DNA of 64,000 nt from Butyrivibrio sp. XPD2002 (GCF_000423945.1 NZ_KE384116.1:130879-194878); one strand, 5' to 3'; positions 49,399 through 57,790 are shown, counted from the stretch's first letter. Numbers and translations are program-made. The notes: generated by a model from the letters alone, not told the origin.

Positions 49399-50247
49399 AT
49401 GGCTATTGGAAATCTTGACTTGACGTCGCTTGACAGGACGCTGATGACCAATGAGCAGAAGTCATTGTTGAATGTTAGCAACGTATCGCAGAAGGAAATC
49501 GAGCAGTTGCTCATTATGAGAGGGCAGGTGCAAGAATTCCAGATCATGATGATGAAGTATGATTGTGCTTTATCAGAAGTGAGAACCAAATTGGAGGTTT
49601 TGAATAAGGAACTCTCACTTAAAAACAATCGTAACCCGTTTGAGAGTATTAAGAGTAGGATTAAAACTCCCGTAAGCATATATGAAAAATTGAATCGCAA
49701 GGGCGTACCCTTTTCTATTGAGAATATTGAGAGCAATATATCGGATATTGCCGGTTGCAGGGCTATTTGCTCCTTTGTTGATGATATTTATATGGTTGCC
49801 GACTGTCTTAAGAAACAGGACGATGTAAACGTGCTTGTTGAAAAGGACTATATCGCTACACCTAAGGATAGCGGATATCGAAGCCTGCATCTAATTATTG
49901 AGACACCGATTTTCTTAACGGATGTCAAAGAGATGATGAAGGTTGAGGTTCAGTTTAGAACCATCGCTATGGATTTCTGGGCGAGTCTTGAGCACAAGAT
50001 GAAATATAAAAAGGACATCGAGAATGCTGACCTCATATCTGAGGATCTTAAGTTCAGTGCAGATCTTATCAATCAGCTCGACAGACGTATGCAGCAGATT
50101 CGTGAGAAGATCGATGCCGGTGACGGAAGAACTTACAGAATGACACCTACCGAGGAAGAAGAGAGAGCTGACTCCGAGACCATGGAGATCATCCGCAGAG
50201 AGATTCAGGCGGAGCAGAAGGCCATGGCTGCAAGGAGAAAAAAGTAG
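49399..50247 (+). CDS. Small alarmone synthetase (RelA/SpoT synthetase domain only)
   Basis: A 282-residue single-domain (p)ppGpp synthetase. The RelA_SpoT fold shows RIKTPVSIYEKLNRKG, the G-loop-like KDYIATPKDSGYRSLHLII and VEVQFRTIAMDFWASLEHKMKYK. No HD hydrolase, TGS or ACT domain is present, so it makes but cannot degrade the alarmone and is controlled by expression or by direct ligands (RelP/RelQ class). ATG at 49399 is preferred because GGAGGA at 49387-49392 would be too close to the in-frame ATG at 49393. The C-terminus is charged and helical. Confidence 0.92.
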   Translation: MAIGNLDLTSLDRTLMTNEQKSLLNVSNVSQKEIEQLLIMRGQVQEFQIMMMKYDCALSEVRTKLEVLNKELSLKNNRNPFESIKSRIKTPVSIYEKLNRKGVPFSIENIESNISDIAGCRAICSFVDDIYMVADCLKKQDDVNVLVEKDYIATPKDSGYRSLHLIIETPIFLTDVKEMMKVEVQFRTIAMDFWASLEHKMKYKKDIENADLISEDLKFSADLINQLDRRMQQIREKIDAGDGRTYRMTPTEEEERADSETMEIIRREIQAEQKAMAARRKK

Positions 50248-50282
50248 AGTTCCTTCTATTATTAATTGAATATGAAAAAATG

Positions 50283-50330
50283 AATGCCATTACAGAATCT
50301 TCTATAGATAACTGTAATGGCATTTTTGTT
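50283..50330 (+). terminator. Terminator after the small alarmone synthetase gene
   Basis: AATGCCATTACAG pairs with CTGTAATGGCATT (13 bp), followed by TTTGTTTG. Confidence 0.88.
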
Positions 50331-50341
50331 TGTTGCACAAG

Positions 50342-50456
50342 ACCGGCAAGCGAATGGATGCTTGCATACAAATTCATTTGCCGGTTGTAAGAACATGGAG
50401 CACGAAGTGCGGAATGTTCGTGTGCGAAATCGAGTAGGAGTCAGCCTGCTCGATTT
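50342..50456. repeat. Cluster of three consecutive hairpins between convergent genes
   Basis: Hairpin 1 has arms ACCGGCAA/TTGCCGGT (50342-50349, 50378-50385). Hairpin 2 is GAACAT/ATGTTC with inner GCAC/GTGC (50391-50419), symmetrical with matching GGA internal loops. Hairpin 3 has a 12-bp stem with one G-U pair (50427-50438, 50445-50456). Hairpin 3 probably ends the convergent methyltransferase transcript; the others are unexplained. Possible readings are a small RNA, a mobile palindromic element or a composite terminator. Confidence 0.7.
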
Positions 50457-50508
50457 GTTTATATTAGGTGATTCGATTTCTTCCTATATAAATGCTTTTT
50501 GTAATGCT

Positions 50509-51375
50509 TTAGTTTTTGGCAGTCCATCTTCCGCTTGCACCGCAGGGAAGAACGAGTCCGTTTGATGAAACGGGAAGGCCAACCTCATCAGCTTCAACTG
50601 AGCCTTCGTGAAGAGGATCGATAGCTGTATGTAACATATAGGAAAGAACTGCTGGCTGCAGACCTGTGGTATATGAATTGATAAGGAAAAACAGAGGCTT
50701 ATCTGAAAGGAGCTGAACGCTTCTTAATATAAGGTCATATACACAGTCCTCGATTTTCCAGATCTCACCCTTGGGGCCTCTGCCGTAGGACGGAGGATCC
50801 ATGATGATTCCGTCATAGTGATTGCCACGTCTGATCTCGCGGTCAACGAATTTACCGCAGTCGTCTACGAGCCATCTGATAGGAGCATCAGCAAGACCGG
50901 ATGAAGCAGCGTTCTCCTTTGCCCACTGAACCATACCCTTTGCTGCATCTACGTGTGTTACACAAGCACCTGCCTTTGCAGCTGAAACTGTAGCGCCGCC
51001 TGTATATGCGAAAAGGTTCAGGACCTTGATAGGTCTATCAGCATTTTTAATAAGCTCCGAAAACCAGTCCCAGTTAGCTGCCTGCTCGGGGAACAGACCT
51101 GTATGCTTAAAGCTGAAGGGCTTTAAATGAAAAGTAAGTTCCTTATAATTAATGGTCCATTCTTCAGGAAGTGAACGGAAGTCCCATTCGCCGCCGCCTT
51201 TATTGCTTCTTTGGTAGCGGGCGTTCCACTTCTTCCAGCCCATGTGCTTTTTCTTGGTGTTCCAAATAACCTGGGGATCGGGACGAACCAACATGTAGTC
51301 GCCCCAGCGCTCTAGCTTCTCACCGCCGGATGTATCAATGACTTCGTAATCTTTCCAATTCTCTGCAATAAACAT
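50509..51375 (-). CDS. Class I SAM-dependent methyltransferase, RlmI-like (COG1092 type) without PUA domain
   Basis: A 288-residue methyltransferase. After an N-terminal beta-rich part (about 1-105) the Rossmann core shows KVLNLFAYTGGATVSAAKAGA (SAM-binding motif I), THVDAAKGMVQWAKEN (motif II) and GIIMDPPSYGRG (motif IV, DPPSY). This matches the large-subunit rRNA cytosine methyltransferase group, but the RNA-binding PUA domain usual in RlmI is missing, so the protein is about 100 residues shorter. The target base is therefore uncertain. GGAGTT precedes the minus-strand ATG. It stands alone and is divergent from the S10 operon. Confidence 0.88.
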   Translation of the reverse strand: MFIAENWKDYEVIDTSGGEKLERWGDYMLVRPDPQVIWNTKKKHMGWKKWNARYQRSNKGGGEWDFRSLPEEWTINYKELTFHLKPFSFKHTGLFPEQAANWDWFSELIKNADRPIKVLNLFAYTGGATVSAAKAGACVTHVDAAKGMVQWAKENAASSGLADAPIRWLVDDCGKFVDREIRRGNHYDGIIMDPPSYGRGPKGEIWKIEDCVYDLILRSVQLLSDKPLFFLINSYTTGLQPAVLSYMLHTAIDPLHEGSVEADEVGLPVSSNGLVLPCGASGRWTAKN

Positions 51376-52018
51376 AGAGATAACTCCTTGCTAAATGATT
51401 TGACAGGATATCTTCTTTATTATATAGAAAAGAATTTGCATTAACTGTTCTGAATAGTGAAATGAAAAATGAGAATCTACATAATATTTAAAGAAGACTA
51501 ATTGTCACAACTGTTTAAAGTGGTATAATGCTCTGAGTGTTACTAAATCAAGTTTACCACGTTTGTTCTATTAATATATAGAAGAAACATTTACCTATTC
51601 TATCTGAAAATGCATAAAATGGTAGAGTATGCATCAAAAAGATTAAAAAACATCAAGTTTAAACCGCTAAAATTGCCTATTTTCAATAAAAAGAGATTAA
51701 TTTTGAAAATAACACTTGCATAGAATGGGAAAATGATATATAGTAATCCATGCTGTGACATGATAGCTGTGAAGCGAGAGGTTGCTGTCTTATCCAGTGA
51801 GACAGGTTTTCCGTGGAGCGAATGTCAAGAGACCTTTAAGGTCAGACAATCTGACGACAAGTCACTGTACAAACAATATGTCTGCGAGCTTTTGCGAGCA
51901 GAAACGACGTGTGAGAAAACATTGGATGAATTTGAGCCCATGACACACACGGGAGAGTGTACAGTCACCGCTTGTCGTACTTATCTAATTAAAGTGCGAA
52001 AAGGAGGCGACTTTTTTT
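51376..52018 (+). promoter_or_regulatory. S10 operon upstream region with two promoters and a long structured leader
   Basis: No convincing gene lies in these 640 bases. One promoter is TTGTCA (51502-51507), 16-base spacer, TATAAT (51524-51529, extended by TGG). A second is TTGCAT (51716-51721), 17-base spacer, TATAGT (51739-51744). The 270-base leader after the second promoter contains hairpins such as GACCTTTAAGGTC (about 51830-51842) and GTCAGA/TCTGAC just after it, and ends with AAGGAGG before rpsJ. The S10 leader in other bacteria is the site of L4 control; the same role is possible here. Confidence 0.72.
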
Positions 52019-52330
52019 ATGGCAAATCAGGTAATGAGAATTACACTTAAGGCGTATGATCATCAGCTCGTAGATGCTTCTGCAAAGAAGATCATCGAGA
52101 CAGTTAAGAAGAACGGATCTCAGGTCAGCGGACCTGTACCGCTTCCTACTAAAAAGGAAGTAGTAACAATCCTTCGTGCTGTACATAAGTACAAGGATTC
52201 CAGAGAGCAGTTCGAGCAGAGAACTCACAAGAGACTGATTGATATCATCACACCTACACCTAAGACAGTTGAGGCTCTTCAGAGATTAGAGATGCCCGCA
52301 GGTGTAAACATCAACATCAAGATGAAATAA
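52019..52330 (+). CDS. rpsJ: 30S ribosomal protein S10
   Basis: A 103-residue protein of the 30S head that also joins NusB in antitermination complexes. It shows the family start MRITLKAYDHQLVDASAKKI, the loop VSGPVPLPTKKEVVTIL and the end LEMPAGVNINIKMK. AAGGAGG stands 11 bases before the ATG. It is the first gene of the S10 operon, behind a long leader. An unusually long 142-base gap separates it from rplC. Confidence 0.98.
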   Translation: MANQVMRITLKAYDHQLVDASAKKIIETVKKNGSQVSGPVPLPTKKEVVTILRAVHKYKDSREQFEQRTHKRLIDIITPTPKTVEALQRLEMPAGVNINIKMK

Positions 52331-52472
52331 TTCATCGGTAACTAATGTAAACCTCTACTAGTATGATGCGAGACGCATGATGCCGTAATACTGGAGAATT
52401 GCAATAAGCAATTGAAGCGACATTGCGAACGATTTAAGCATCCGCTGTAGATGTAATAAGGAGGTAAATACA
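52331..52472 (+). other. Structured intergenic RNA between rpsJ and rplC
   Basis: Contains ATGCG/CGCAT nested inside AGTAT/ATACT (about 52360-52393) and AATTGC/GCAATT around AATAA (about 52396-52412), then a further unpaired-looking stretch. Other gaps in this operon are mostly under 40 bases, so this one may be a control or processing site. Confidence 0.55.
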
Positions 52473-53156
52473 ATGAAGAAGGCTATCTTAGCTACGAAGA
52501 TCGGTATGACACAGATCTTCAACGAAGACGGTTCACTTGTACCTGTAACAGTTCTTCAGGCAGGCCCCTGTGTAGTAACACAGATTAAGACTGTTGAGAA
52601 CGATGGTTACAGCGCAGTTCAGGTTGGCTATGTTGATAAGAAAGAAAAGATCATCAACAGAGACAAGAACGGCAAGAAGACAATCGTACATGCACATGGT
52701 GTAAACAAGGCTCAGCAGGGTCACTTCAAGAAGGCTGGCGTATCATGCAAGAGATTCGTTCGCGAGTTCAAGTTTGAGAACGCAGCTGAGTATGAGCTTG
52801 GAAGCGAGATTAAGGCAGACATCTTCGCCGCTGGTGATAAGATCGACGCTACAGCAACTTCCAAGGGTAAGGGATTCCAGGGCGCTATCAAGAAGAATGG
52901 TCAGCACAGAGGACCTATGGCCCATGGTTCTAAGTTCCACCGTCATCAGGGTTCTAACGGATCCAGTTCTGATCCGAGCCGTGTATTCAAGGGAAAAGGA
53001 ATGCCTGGTCACATGGGAAGCGTTAAAGTAACAGTTCAGAATCTTGAAGTTGTTCGCGTAGATGCTGATAAGAATCTGATCCTTGTTAAGGGCGCAATAC
53101 CCGGACCTAAGAAGGGACTTGTAACAATCAAGGAAACCACAAAGGTTGAGGCATAA
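52473..53156 (+). CDS. rplC: 50S ribosomal protein L3
   Basis: An early-assembly large-subunit protein of 227 residues whose long loop reaches the peptidyl transferase centre. The start MKKAILATKIGMTQIFNEDGSLVPVTVL is typical, and the central loop with HGSKFHRHQGSNGSSSDPSRVFKGKGMPGHMG is fully present. AAGGAGG precedes the ATG. rplD follows after 25 bases. Confidence 0.98.
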   Translation: MKKAILATKIGMTQIFNEDGSLVPVTVLQAGPCVVTQIKTVENDGYSAVQVGYVDKKEKIINRDKNGKKTIVHAHGVNKAQQGHFKKAGVSCKRFVREFKFENAAEYELGSEIKADIFAAGDKIDATATSKGKGFQGAIKKNGQHRGPMAHGSKFHRHQGSNGSSSDPSRVFKGKGMPGHMGSVKVTVQNLEVVRVDADKNLILVKGAIPGPKKGLVTIKETTKVEA

Positions 53157-53181
53157 ACTTTTCGAAAGGAGGAACATACAG

Positions 53182-53805
53182 ATGGCTAACGTATCTGTTT
53201 ACAATATGGAAGGCAAAGAAGTTGGCAGCATCGATCTTAATGATGCCATTTTCGGAGTTGAAGTTAATGAACATCTTGTACATCTGGCAATCGTTCAGCA
53301 GCTTGCTAACAATCGTCAGGGTACACAGAAGGCAAAGACACGTTCCGAAGTTAGCGGAGGTGGTCGTAAGCCTTGGAGACAGAAGGGAACCGGTCATGCT
53401 AGACAGGGTTCAACAAGATCTCCTCAGTGGACAGGCGGCGGTGTAGTATTCGCTCCCGTTCCGAGAGATTACTCTTTCAAGATGAACCAGAAGGAGAAGA
53501 GAGCAGCACTTAAGTCTGCACTTACAGATAAGGTTCAGAACAATAAGCTTATCGTTCTTGACGAGCTTAAGATGGATGAGTTCAAGACAAAGAAGTTTGC
53601 AGAGGTTATGAACAACCTCAAGGCTACTCGCAAGGCACTCGTTGTTGTTGCTGAGAACGACGCTAAGGTTGTTAAGTCTGCAAAGAACCTCGCTGAGGTT
53701 AAGACAGCGCTTACAAACACAATCAATGTATATGATATCGTAAACGCTCATACACTCGTTCTTACAAAGGACGCAGTTGCAAAGATTGAGGAGGTGTATG
53801 CATAA
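53182..53805 (+). CDS. rplD: 50S ribosomal protein L4
   Basis: A 207-residue protein of the exit tunnel wall and, in other bacteria, the repressor of the S10 operon. The conserved tunnel loop appears as RSEVSGGGRKPWRQKGTGHARQGSTRSPQW; the Lys and Gly residues altered in macrolide resistance are unchanged. ATG at 53182 follows AAAGGAGG; an in-frame upstream ATG at 53146 lies inside rplC. The stop overlaps the start of rplW by one base. Confidence 0.98.
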   Translation: MANVSVYNMEGKEVGSIDLNDAIFGVEVNEHLVHLAIVQQLANNRQGTQKAKTRSEVSGGGRKPWRQKGTGHARQGSTRSPQWTGGGVVFAPVPRDYSFKMNQKEKRAALKSALTDKVQNNKLIVLDELKMDEFKTKKFAEVMNNLKATRKALVVVAENDAKVVKSAKNLAEVKTALTNTINVYDIVNAHTLVLTKDAVAKIEEVYA

Positions 53806-54104
53806 TGGCAGCATTACAGTACTATGACGTAATCCTTGAGCCTGTACTTACAGAGAAGAGCATGAATGCCATGGGCGAAAAGAAATACACTTTCTTCGTT
53901 CATCCTGAAGCTAACAAGACTCAGATAAAGGAAGCAGTTGAGAAGATGTTCGAAGGCGCTAAGGTTTCTAAGGTAAACACACTTAACGCAAACGGCAAGC
54001 TTAAGAGACGCGGAATGACTTACGGCAGAACTGCTAAGATCAAGAAGGCTATCGTACAGCTTACTGCAGACAGCAAGGACATCGAGATTTTCCAGGGACT
54101 TTGA
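53805..54104 (+). CDS. rplW: 50S ribosomal protein L23
   Basis: A 99-residue protein at the tunnel exit where trigger factor and SRP bind. Typical sequence includes YDVILEPVLTEKSMNAM and KVNTLNANGKLKRRGMTYGRT. The ATG overlaps the rplD stop by one base, so translation is coupled. The 88-base gap before rplB contains a stem with ACGCAC/GTGCGT arms. Confidence 0.98.
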   Translation: MAALQYYDVILEPVLTEKSMNAMGEKKYTFFVHPEANKTQIKEAVEKMFEGAKVSKVNTLNANGKLKRRGMTYGRTAKIKKAIVQLTADSKDIEIFQGL

Positions 54105-54192
54105 TAATAACTAATTAACTATACGCACAGGATCAAAACAAAGTCCGGATCCGGGTTAACAACCGTGCGTGATAACAAAAAAGGAGATTATC

Positions 54193-55035
54193 ATGGGAAT
54201 TAAGAAATACGGCCCATATACACCGTCCAGAAGAAATATGACAGGTTCTGATTTCTCAGAGATCACAAAGTCAACTCCTGAGAAGAGCCTTCTTGTTTCT
54301 AAGAATTCAAAGGCTGGACGTAACAACCAGGGTAAAATTACTGTAAGACATCGCGGTGGCGGTGGAAGAAGAAAATACAGAATCATCGACTTCAAGCGTT
54401 ATAAAGATGAGTGCACAGCAAAGGTTATCGGTATCGAGTACGATCCTAACAGAACTGCAAACATCGCACTGCTTGAGTATGAGGATGGCACAAAGGCTTA
54501 CATCCTTGCTCCTCAGGGACTTAAGGATGGCATGACAATCATGAATGGTCCTGCAGCCGAGGTTCGTATTGGTAACTGCCTCCCTCTTGCAAACATTCCT
54601 GTCGGTGAAAGCGTACACAACATCGAGCTTTATCCCGGTAGAGGTGGTCAGCTTGTTCGTTCAGCTGGTAACTCTGCTCAGCTCATGGCTAAAGAAGGTA
54701 AGTATGCAACACTTCGTCTTCCTTCAGGCGAGATGAGACTTGTTCCGATCGAGTGTCGTGCAACAATCGGTACAGTTGGTAACATTGATCATAACCTTAT
54801 CAACATCGGTAAAGCTGGTCGTAAGCGTCACATGGGCATCCGTCCTACAGTTCGTGGATCAGTTATGAACCCGAATGATCACCCGCACGGTGGTGGTGAA
54901 GGTAGAGCACCTATCGGTCGTTCTGGCCCTAGCACACCTTGGGGTAAGCCTGCTCTTGGTTACAAGACACGTAAGAAGAAAAAGGCTTCTAACAAGATGA
55001 TCATTAGAAGAAGAGATGGTAAGGCAATCAAGTAA
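54193..55035 (+). CDS. rplB: 50S ribosomal protein L2
   Basis: A 280-residue protein needed for subunit joining and peptidyl transfer. It shows the start GIKKYGPYTPSRRNMTG, the RNA-binding core RHRGGGGRRKYRIIDFKR, and the conserved His region MNPNDHPHGGGEGRAPIG that contacts the catalytic centre. ATG at 54193 lies six bases after AAGGAG; an in-frame ATG at 54169 has no such site. Confidence 0.98.
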   Translation: MGIKKYGPYTPSRRNMTGSDFSEITKSTPEKSLLVSKNSKAGRNNQGKITVRHRGGGGRRKYRIIDFKRYKDECTAKVIGIEYDPNRTANIALLEYEDGTKAYILAPQGLKDGMTIMNGPAAEVRIGNCLPLANIPVGESVHNIELYPGRGGQLVRSAGNSAQLMAKEGKYATLRLPSGEMRLVPIECRATIGTVGNIDHNLINIGKAGRKRHMGIRPTVRGSVMNPNDHPHGGGEGRAPIGRSGPSTPWGKPALGYKTRKKKKASNKMIIRRRDGKAIK

Positions 55036-55068
55036 TTGGTGCCTGATTGATAGAAAAGGAGAATGACA

Positions 55069-55350
55069 ATGTCTAGATCACTTAAAAAGGGACCTTTCGC
55101 AGATGCTAGTCTGCTTAAGAAGATCGATGCAATGAATGCAGAGAATCAGAAGCAAATCGTTAAGACATGGTCCCGTCGTTCCACGATTTTCCCTTCCTTC
55201 GTTGGACACACAATCGCTGTTCATGACGGAAGAAAGCATATTCCGGTATATGTAACGGAAGATATGGTTGGTCACAAGCTTGGTGAGTTCGTTCCTACAA
55301 GAACCTACAGAGGTCACGCAGGTGCCGAGAAGAAGGGCGGAGTTCGCTAA
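55069..55350 (+). CDS. rpsS: 30S ribosomal protein S19
   Basis: A 93-residue protein of the 30S head near the A-site finger. The sequence SRSLKKGPFADASLLKK and the end RTYRGHAGAEKKGGVR are typical. The ATG at 55069 is preferred to the one at 55063 because AAAAGGAG lies directly before the latter. Confidence 0.98.
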   Translation: MSRSLKKGPFADASLLKKIDAMNAENQKQIVKTWSRRSTIFPSFVGHTIAVHDGRKHIPVYVTEDMVGHKLGEFVPTRTYRGHAGAEKKGGVR

Positions 55351-55390
55351 GTCCGTGTGACTTGGTTCAACATTGAAAGGAGGCAAATCT

Positions 55391-55777
55391 ATGGCAACAG
55401 CACATAGATCTCAAGTAAAGAGAGAGAGAAATGCTCAGAAGGATTCAAGACCTTCAGCAAAATTATCTTACGCAAGAATCCCTGTTCAGAAGGCATGCTT
55501 CGTAATGGATGCCATCAGGGGTAAAGACGTTGAGACAGCACTTGCTATCCTGGAGTACAATCCGAGATACGCTTCCAGCGTTATTTATAAGTTACTTAAT
55601 TCTGCAATCGCAAATGCTGAGAACAACAACGGCATGAACAGAGCAAATCTGTACATTGCAGAGTGCAATGCAAGCAATGGCCCGATTATGAAGAGAATTC
55701 AGCCTAGAGCTCAGGGTAGAGCTTACAGAATTCAGAAGAGATTAAGCCATTTGACTGTAATTCTGGATGAGAGATAA
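55391..55777 (+). CDS. rplV: 50S ribosomal protein L22
   Basis: A 128-residue protein whose beta-hairpin lines the exit tunnel. The loop MKRIQPRAQGRAYRIQKRLSH is intact, with no change suggesting macrolide resistance. AAAGGAGGC lies just before the ATG at 55391. rpsC follows after 20 bases. Confidence 0.98.
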   Translation: MATAHRSQVKRERNAQKDSRPSAKLSYARIPVQKACFVMDAIRGKDVETALAILEYNPRYASSVIYKLLNSAIANAENNNGMNRANLYIAECNASNGPIMKRIQPRAQGRAYRIQKRLSHLTVILDER

Positions 55778-55797
55778 GAAAGGAGAAAGTAAGTTCA

Positions 55798-56469
55798 ATG
55801 GGACAGAAAGTTAATCCTCATGGCCTCAGAGTCGGCATCATTGCAGATTGGGATTCCAAATGGTACGCAGAGAACAATGAGTTCGCAGACAACCTTGTTG
55901 AAGATTACAAGATCAGAAAGTTTCTGAAGAAGAAGCTTTACGCAGCTGGTATCTCCAAGATCGAGATCGAGAGAGCATCCGATCGCGTTAAGGTTATCGT
56001 TTACACAGCTAAGCCCGGTTTCGTTATCGGTAAGGGTGGTGCTGAGATCGAAGTTACAAAGAAAGAGCTTTCAAAGCTTACAGACAAGAAGGTTCTTGTT
56101 GATATTAAAGAAATCAAGAAGCCCGATAAGGACGCTCAGCTCGTTGCAGAGAATATCGCACAGCAGCTTGAGAACCGTGTATCCTTCCGTCGTGCTATGA
56201 AGTCTTGCATGAGCAGAACAATGAAGACAGATGCACAGGGTATCAAGGCATGCTGCAGCGGACGTCTTGGTGGTGCTGATATCGCTCGTAGCGAGTTCTA
56301 CAGCGAGGGCACAATCCCGCTTCAGACACTTAGAGCAGATATTGATTATGGATTTGCTGAGGCAGATACAACCTATGGTAAGGTTGGTGTTAAGGTATGG
56401 ATCTATAAGGGTGAAGTACTTCCCACCAAAGCATCCGAGAATTCAGATAAGGAAGGGAGCGATAAATAA
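55798..56469 (+). CDS. rpsC: 30S ribosomal protein S3
   Basis: A 223-residue protein at the mRNA entry pore with helicase activity. It contains the KH domain signature VIGKGGAEIEVTKKEL and the typical start GQKVNPHGLRVGIIADWDSKWYA. AAAGGAG precedes the ATG, and the stop overlaps the next ATG by one base. Confidence 0.98.
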   Translation: MGQKVNPHGLRVGIIADWDSKWYAENNEFADNLVEDYKIRKFLKKKLYAAGISKIEIERASDRVKVIVYTAKPGFVIGKGGAEIEVTKKELSKLTDKKVLVDIKEIKKPDKDAQLVAENIAQQLENRVSFRRAMKSCMSRTMKTDAQGIKACCSGRLGGADIARSEFYSEGTIPLQTLRADIDYGFAEADTTYGKVGVKVWIYKGEVLPTKASENSDKEGSDK

Positions 56470-56906
56470 TGTTAATGCCGAAGAGAGTAAAGCATCGTAA
56501 GCAGTTCCGCGGTTCTATGGCTGGTAAGGCTACACGCGGCAACACAATCGCATACGGTGAGTATGGAATAGTAGCGCTTGAGCCCTGCTGGATTCGTTCA
56601 AATCAGATCGAGGCAGCCCGTGTCGCTATGACTCGTTTCATCAAGCGTGGTGGTCAGGTTTGGATCAAGATTTTCCCTGACAAGCCTGTTACAGCAAAGC
56701 CTGCTGAAACTCGTATGGGTTCCGGTAAGGGTTCTGTAGATTACTGGGTAGCAGTTGTTAAGCCTGGACGTGTAATGTTTGAAATCGGCGGAGTCGATGA
56801 AGAAGTTGCAAGAGAAGCACTTCGTCTTGCAACACACAAACTTCCTTGCAAGTGCAAGATCGTTTCAAAGGCTGATTTGGAAGGCGGTGCATCCAATGAA
56901 AACTAA
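56469..56906 (+). CDS. rplP: 50S ribosomal protein L16
   Basis: A 145-residue protein that organises the A-site tRNA pocket. It has the usual start MLMPKRVKHRKQFRG and the core RVAMTRFIKRGGQVWIKIFPDKP. Its start overlaps the rpsC stop by one base and its end overlaps rpmC by 11 bases. Confidence 0.98.
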   Translation: MLMPKRVKHRKQFRGSMAGKATRGNTIAYGEYGIVALEPCWIRSNQIEAARVAMTRFIKRGGQVWIKIFPDKPVTAKPAETRMGSGKGSVDYWVAVVKPGRVMFEIGGVDEEVAREALRLATHKLPCKCKIVSKADLEGGASNEN

Positions 56907-57099
56907 TAAGTATGTAGAAGAGCTGAAAGCTAAGTCTGCTGAGGAACTCAGCCAGGAGCTTGTATCAGCTAAAAAGGAACTTTTTAATCTGAGATTCCAG
57001 AATGCAACTAACCAGCTGGATAACACAGCAAGAATTAAAGAGGTTAGAAAGAATATTGCTAGAATTCAGACTGTGATCACTCAGAACGCAGCACAGTAA
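56896..57099 (+). CDS. rpmC: 50S ribosomal protein L29
   Basis: A 67-residue helical-hairpin protein near the tunnel exit. The sequence VEELKAKSAEELSQELVSAKKELFNLRFQ and the ending NIARIQTVI are typical. The ATG at 56896 lies inside the end of rplP, so the two are coupled; the open frame begins earlier but that part is only an overlap of rplP. Confidence 0.96.
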   Translation: MKTNKYVEELKAKSAEELSQELVSAKKELFNLRFQNATNQLDNTARIKEVRKNIARIQTVITQNAAQ

Positions 57100-57122
57100 T
57101 GGAATCCTGAAAGGAGTATATC

Positions 57123-57377
57123 GTGGAAAGAAATTTAAGAAAAACGCGTGTTGGTAAAGTAACAAGCGATAAGATGGATAAGACCATCGTTGTTTCCATC
57201 GAAGATCATGTAAAGCATCCTCTTTACAAGAAGATCGTAAAAAGAACCTATAAGCTGAAGGCTCATGATGAGAACAATGAGTGCCGTATAGGTGATACAG
57301 TCAAGGTTATGGAAACAAGACCGATCTCTAAAGATAAGAGATGGAGACTGGTTCAGATTATTGAGCGTGCTAAGTAA
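57123..57377 (+). CDS. rpsQ: 30S ribosomal protein S17
   Basis: An 84-residue primary 16S-binding protein. RKTRVGKVTSDKMDKTIVVSIED and IGDTVKVMETRPISKDKRWRLVQIIE are family hallmarks. The start codon is GTG at 57123, with GAAAGGAG upstream. Confidence 0.97.
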   Translation: MERNLRKTRVGKVTSDKMDKTIVVSIEDHVKHPLYKKIVKRTYKLKAHDENNECRIGDTVKVMETRPISKDKRWRLVQIIERAK

Positions 57378-57410
57378 TTAGCTGATAGTTGATTATAAAG
57401 GAGAAATAAC

Positions 57411-57779
57411 ATGATTCAGCAGGAAAGCAGACTTAGAGTTGCTGATAACACTGGTGCAAAAGAGCTTTTGACAATTCGTGTTATGGGCGGTTCTACAAGA
57501 AGATATGCGAGAATCGGCGATGTAGTTGTTGCTTCGGTCAAAGAAGCAACACCAGGCGGCGTTGTAAAGAAGGGTGATGTTGTTAAGGCAGTTGTAGTAC
57601 GTACTGTTAAAGAGACTCGCCGTAAGGATGGTTCTTACATCCGTTTCGATGAGAACGCTGCAGTTATCATCAACGATGAAGGTAACCCGAAGGGAACTCG
57701 TATTTTTGGACCCGTTGCAAGAGAGCTTCGTGACAAGAAGTACATGAAGATTCTTTCTCTCGCTCCGGAAGTATTATAA
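57411..57779 (+). CDS. rplN: 50S ribosomal protein L14
   Basis: A 122-residue protein at the subunit interface. It starts MIQQESRLRVADNTGAKELL and has the loop RFDENAAVIINDEGNPKGTRIFGPVARELR. AAAGGAG precedes the ATG. It heads the spc part of the cluster and is spaced 33 bases after rpsQ. Confidence 0.98.
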   Translation: MIQQESRLRVADNTGAKELLTIRVMGGSTRRYARIGDVVVASVKEATPGGVVKKGDVVKAVVVRTVKETRRKDGSYIRFDENAAVIINDEGNPKGTRIFGPVARELRDKKYMKILSLAPEVL

Positions 57780-57790
57780 GGAGGCACCGA

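Noticed and set aside
50317..50565. 82-codon plus-strand open frame over the three hairpins
   Set aside because: It begins inside the terminator of the alarmone synthetase gene and overlaps the methyltransferase end; there is no ribosome binding site and its sequence follows the palindromes.
37616..51375. Integrated mobile element between tuf and rpsJ
   Set aside because: No integrase, transposase, terminal repeats or attachment-site duplication was found, and most genes there are ordinary chromosomal ones.
51733..52050. 105-codon open frame in the S10 leader overlapping rpsJ
   Set aside because: It starts within the -10 region of the promoter, lacks a ribosome binding site and ends inside rpsJ in another frame. 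The stretch is better read as leader RNA.
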